Source: Cymodocea nodosa
Lineage: Eukaryota > Streptophyta > Magnoliopsida > Alismatales > Cymodoceaceae
Direction: 5' to 3'
Assembly: GCA_036874045.1 (NCBI GenBank)
Contig: CM072341.1
Coordinates: 17,000,501-17,064,500, forward strand
DNA: 64,000 bases
Part shown: positions 61,170 through 64,000 of the stretch, one piece after another
How the letters are laid out: each line of letters begins with the position of its first letter
Position numbering within the stretch: the stretch's first letter is position 1
Program-made: the position numbers and the translations under genes
The notes under the pieces: model-generated
The model's input: the letters and a program-made list of their open reading frames with translations, nothing else
What the model was told of the DNA's origin: nothing
The model's database searches: none

Positions 61170-61965
61170 TTATGGATGTCCATTGTTCTGCAACTGAGTG
61201 ATGCTCTTGAGATACTTGTACATCCTGGAACATTCCAGGGAAAAATCCGACATGGCCCGAAAGAGCTCTGGCAAGTGTGTCCTCAGATTAGCCACAGATT
61301 TCTCCCTCACCTGTTTGCAAAGCAGTCCATAGCCTTCCTCCTCTTCCTCCAACCTTTTCTTCAGGGATTCCACAGAAAATTGCCTCTCTGCAAAAGCATT
61401 CTTATAAGCATTATCAATCTGTTCACCGTCACCTTCCTCCTGCTGTGTGGTATGATTCATATTCTTTTGACACCAATCAGTGAAAGCCCTGTTCTTCCGC
61501 TGGTATTCCTTCCTGGTGTCATCGCATTTCCTCTTCTGAGCTAACTCCTCATGTTGCTGGTCGATGATTGACTTGACGATGGCGGCAAAGCTGTATATAG
61601 CACTCTTAGCAATATCATCAGGAAGCTTCTCAAGCCGATCATGCCATGCACGCAAAATAGCCTGGATAGGAGGTTGATGTATTCTGGGTGGGGATGAAAC
61701 TTTCTCCTTCAAACTACTCTCAATGGGAATGATGTTCAACTTTAGCCAGTTGTTAAGGGCCTGCATGTACTCTTTTTGATGATTCACAAGTTTCTTAAAC
61801 TCCTCATGCCACTGGCTCACAATGTCATAGAGTTGAGCAGTTCTCCTAAGATGCTGTTGATTTGTTTCCACAGGAGTACTTGAGATGTCAAGTCCTCTAA
61901 GGTCTATGACCATCTTCAGTTGGCTGTCATGATGCGCATGCATGGTTTCCCACATTTGTGCCATT
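61170..61965 (-). CDS. DUF632 (NRG2-like) protein, C-terminal exon only
   Basis: DUF630/DUF632 proteins include NRG2, a regulator of nitrate signalling, and rice leaf-rolling factors. One exon of 264 codons is seen on minus. It starts after an acceptor (CATTAG) in mid-codon with MAQMWETMHAHHDSQLKMVI, continues through LYDIVSQWHEEFKKLVNHQK and YMQALNNWLKLNIIPIESSL, and ends with a coiled-coil stretch (SLKKRLEEEEEGYG) and MYKYLKSI. It covers most of the DUF632 domain. The N-terminal DUF630 part and the region just upstream of this exon are not recognisable between 62.0 and 64.0 kb, so either a long intron leads off the window or the gene is truncated. Its 3' end converges on the DUF863 gene. 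Confidence 0.85.
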
Positions 61966-62295
61966 CTAATGACATAAAAAATCAATATCAACTCACACTT
62001 AAGCATATTTGTTGCTGGTCAAAAGTAGTATCGTCATGCACATAACCAAAAGCAAACTAGGTTCGTAACCACGACAAATTTTAGATAAAATTATAGTCTC
62101 CCTGTAAATAACAATATTAATATTATATAACTTATTTCTTTGCATGGCAGAATCCAGGTTTTTAAGAGAGAAAGGGAAAAGAGAACGGGAGAAACCTAGC
62201 TGTCATCATCACCATATCATTGTAGCAACAAAACCCCCCTCCAATGAACTCTCTTCCAGACCCCTCAAGAACTGTCAAACCTCAATGCTGTCTCC

Positions 62296-62611
62296 TACAT
62301 CTCCTTCATCCTCTACCCATCGCTTTCACTAAGAAGCACTAGTAAGCACATCGTAGGAGAAACTATCCAGAGATGTCTATGTAGGGAATGTACATCATTA
62401 TATTGATGGTAGTCAATGATTAGAATACTTTTTGAGGTATGGTGAGATCAATGTACATCTCCTTCATCCTCTACCCACGGCTTTCACTAAGAAGCACTAG
62501 TAAGCACCTCGTAGGAGAAACTATCGAGAGATGTCTATGTAGGGAATGCACATCACTCTATTGATGGTAGTCAATGATTAGAATACTTCTTGAGGCATGG
62601 TGAGATCGAGG
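62296..62611 (+). repeat. 158-bp tandem duplication
   Basis: The block beginning TACATCTCCTTCATCCTCTA at 62,296 is repeated from 62,454 with about ten scattered differences, through AGTCAATGATTAGAATACTT and GGTGAGATC. It lies upstream of the DUF632 exon, probably in its intron. Confidence 0.9.
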
Positions 62612-64000
62612 AAGGACCGTTGGATTGTGATACATAAACAAGAAGCCTAAAGGGTTTGCTTTGTTCAAGACAACAAAGGGAACCAATAAGAAACTAAAGG
62701 AACCTACTAAGAACTTCAAATGACATGTCTTACAATTTTCATGGTTGAAGGCTTAAAGATGGGGAACGTGACCAAGAAGCTTTTTGAGGTTGCCAGGACT
62801 GTCATGGCCGTGAAGATCAAGCTAGGATGGTGTTAAAGCTCTAAGTGCTTCCAAGAAACACCACTTTCATGTCAGACAAAGATTATCCAAGTAAATGCGT
62901 TGAATGCTCATATTCAACTGTGCTGTCATTATGTTGCTTAAAATTTGAAAGAAAATAAAATCTAAAGATAGGAAGAGAGGCTATCTTTGCTGGTGTATAC
63001 TAGTGAGATCTATGTTCGTGTGTTGATCTCGTGTCATCCATGTAGTGCTCGGACATTGATGCTCTTAATGGTTTCCTTTTATGCTTGTGGTAAGCATATT
63101 AAAAAAGGATAAACATGTGCTCATGCTTGCGTTTGCAAGTGCTCATATTTGCAATTGTGCCTATCTTACCTACAATCGAAAGGCCAACATGATAAATTTT
63201 TGTTCCTGTCTGCCTATTTAAGAAAAGACCAATTGATTAGGCATATTTCCTATCTACTTCCTATTGGAAAGTCAATATGATTTGACTTTTGTTTGTGTAT
63301 AGTCAATGTGATTGATGATTGATTGTGTATACCCACTGCTACCTACAACTATTGCCCAGTGCCTATTGGCTATCTCTGTTGCTAAAAGTATTTTTATATC
63401 TCTTTGTTTAAATTCTGCTAGCTCCTGCTCCATAGAAAAAGAGTCATTAATTAATGCACACTGTATTGCAAATTGTGCATCATATATGCTCTCAACAAGG
63501 CATTTGATAGTATGGTTACAATAAATGAATCTTGATATAGCATGATTGTGTTAGAATAAATGGATACCTAAATGAATCTTGAGTAGATCACTTCTAGGTT
63601 AAGTAATAAGTTATTTGTAAATAAATCAAGTATTAGTACTCCTATTTAAAGGAGATCGTAGTCTTTGTCTAAATAACAATAATATCATTCCATTCTCTAC
63701 TTGGTAGTACACCTATTAAGGGATCACTTGATCCAACAGATCCACATTCAAAAAATTGCATGAAATATGGATCGGATATTGTCCAATACAATCCACCATG
63801 CCCAACAAAATACTAGAGGTTATCAGACTGCTCCAGTGAAAATTTGATCTATATCGGTAAAATATTGCCGATCTAGATTGAAATGCCATTCCATGATTAC
63901 CACTTACATGCTTAGTTGCTCTCAAGCTTCTAAATGATAACATAAATCAATAAAGTGCAACAATAGGGAGAATGTGGGAGAGTATCTCAATATTTTCTCC
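62612..64000. other. Intron or intergenic sequence to right edge
   Basis: AT-rich, no exon recognised on either strand. A block around 62,650-62,850 has retrotransposon-like wording without a usable frame, and an LTR-like piece starts at 63,549 (listed separately). Confidence 0.35.
63549..63710 (+). mobile_element. Possible LTR fragment
   Basis: The stretch starts TGTTAGAATAAATGG, has a TATA-like CTATTTAAAG at about 63,640 and ends near a CTACTTGGTA junction, resembling a short Copia-type LTR followed by a primer-site-like string. No partner LTR is in the window and the ends are uncertain. Confidence 0.3.

Overview
This is plant nuclear DNA. Genes are split by AT-rich introns, exon joins follow GT-AG, and several products are plant-specific (GH3, NPY/NPH3, DUF863 and DUF632 proteins, a plastid sugar-phosphate translocator). 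The mix of strongly GC-biased coding exons (GH3, first exon of the translocator, a small two-exon gene) with AT-rich ones suggests a monocot, perhaps a non-grass commelinid. That assignment is inference. All exon maps were built by reading translated frames and splice sites by eye.

Layout, left to right. The minus-strand 5' end of a TFIID subunit TAF4 gene (exons 1-2) leaves the window at the left. A small plus-strand gene follows at 4.6-5.1 kb. A minus-strand glucose-6-phosphate/phosphate translocator (GPT) spans 7.8-17.7 kb because its third intron is about 7 kb and full of transposon remains: a Harbinger-type MITE, an old Copia element interrupted by another Harbinger-type element, and a LINE tail. 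Next, also on minus, is a queuosine-salvage gene (QNG1/DUF2419) at 18.9-25.2 kb. Its second intron holds a decayed PIF/Harbinger element with transposase and a striking GC-rich, frame-preserving minisatellite. A minus-strand NPY-type NPH3 gene (26.0-29.9 kb) and a minus-strand group II GH3 IAA-amido synthetase gene (37.5-39.5 kb) follow, separated by about 7.5 kb of AT-rich DNA with microsatellites. From 40 to 52 kb there is little coding sequence: one frameshifted C2H2 zinc-finger gene or pseudogene with an EAR-like end (45.7-46.2 kb), and several short tandem duplications. A DUF863 gene (plus, coding 54.5-59.6 kb) then converges on the 3' part of a DUF632 gene (minus, 61.2-62.0 kb) whose upstream exons are not visible.

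The genes do not form one pathway. The NPY gene (PIN polarity and auxin-driven organogenesis) and the GH3 gene (removal of free IAA) both act in auxin biology and are neighbours, which may be chance. No evidence of an entirely new system was found. The most unusual items are the alternating 99/93-bp in-frame repeat inside the Harbinger element, the nested transposon load of two housekeeping-gene introns with all coding-bearing elements antisense to the host gene, and the one-base frameshift in the zinc-finger gene.
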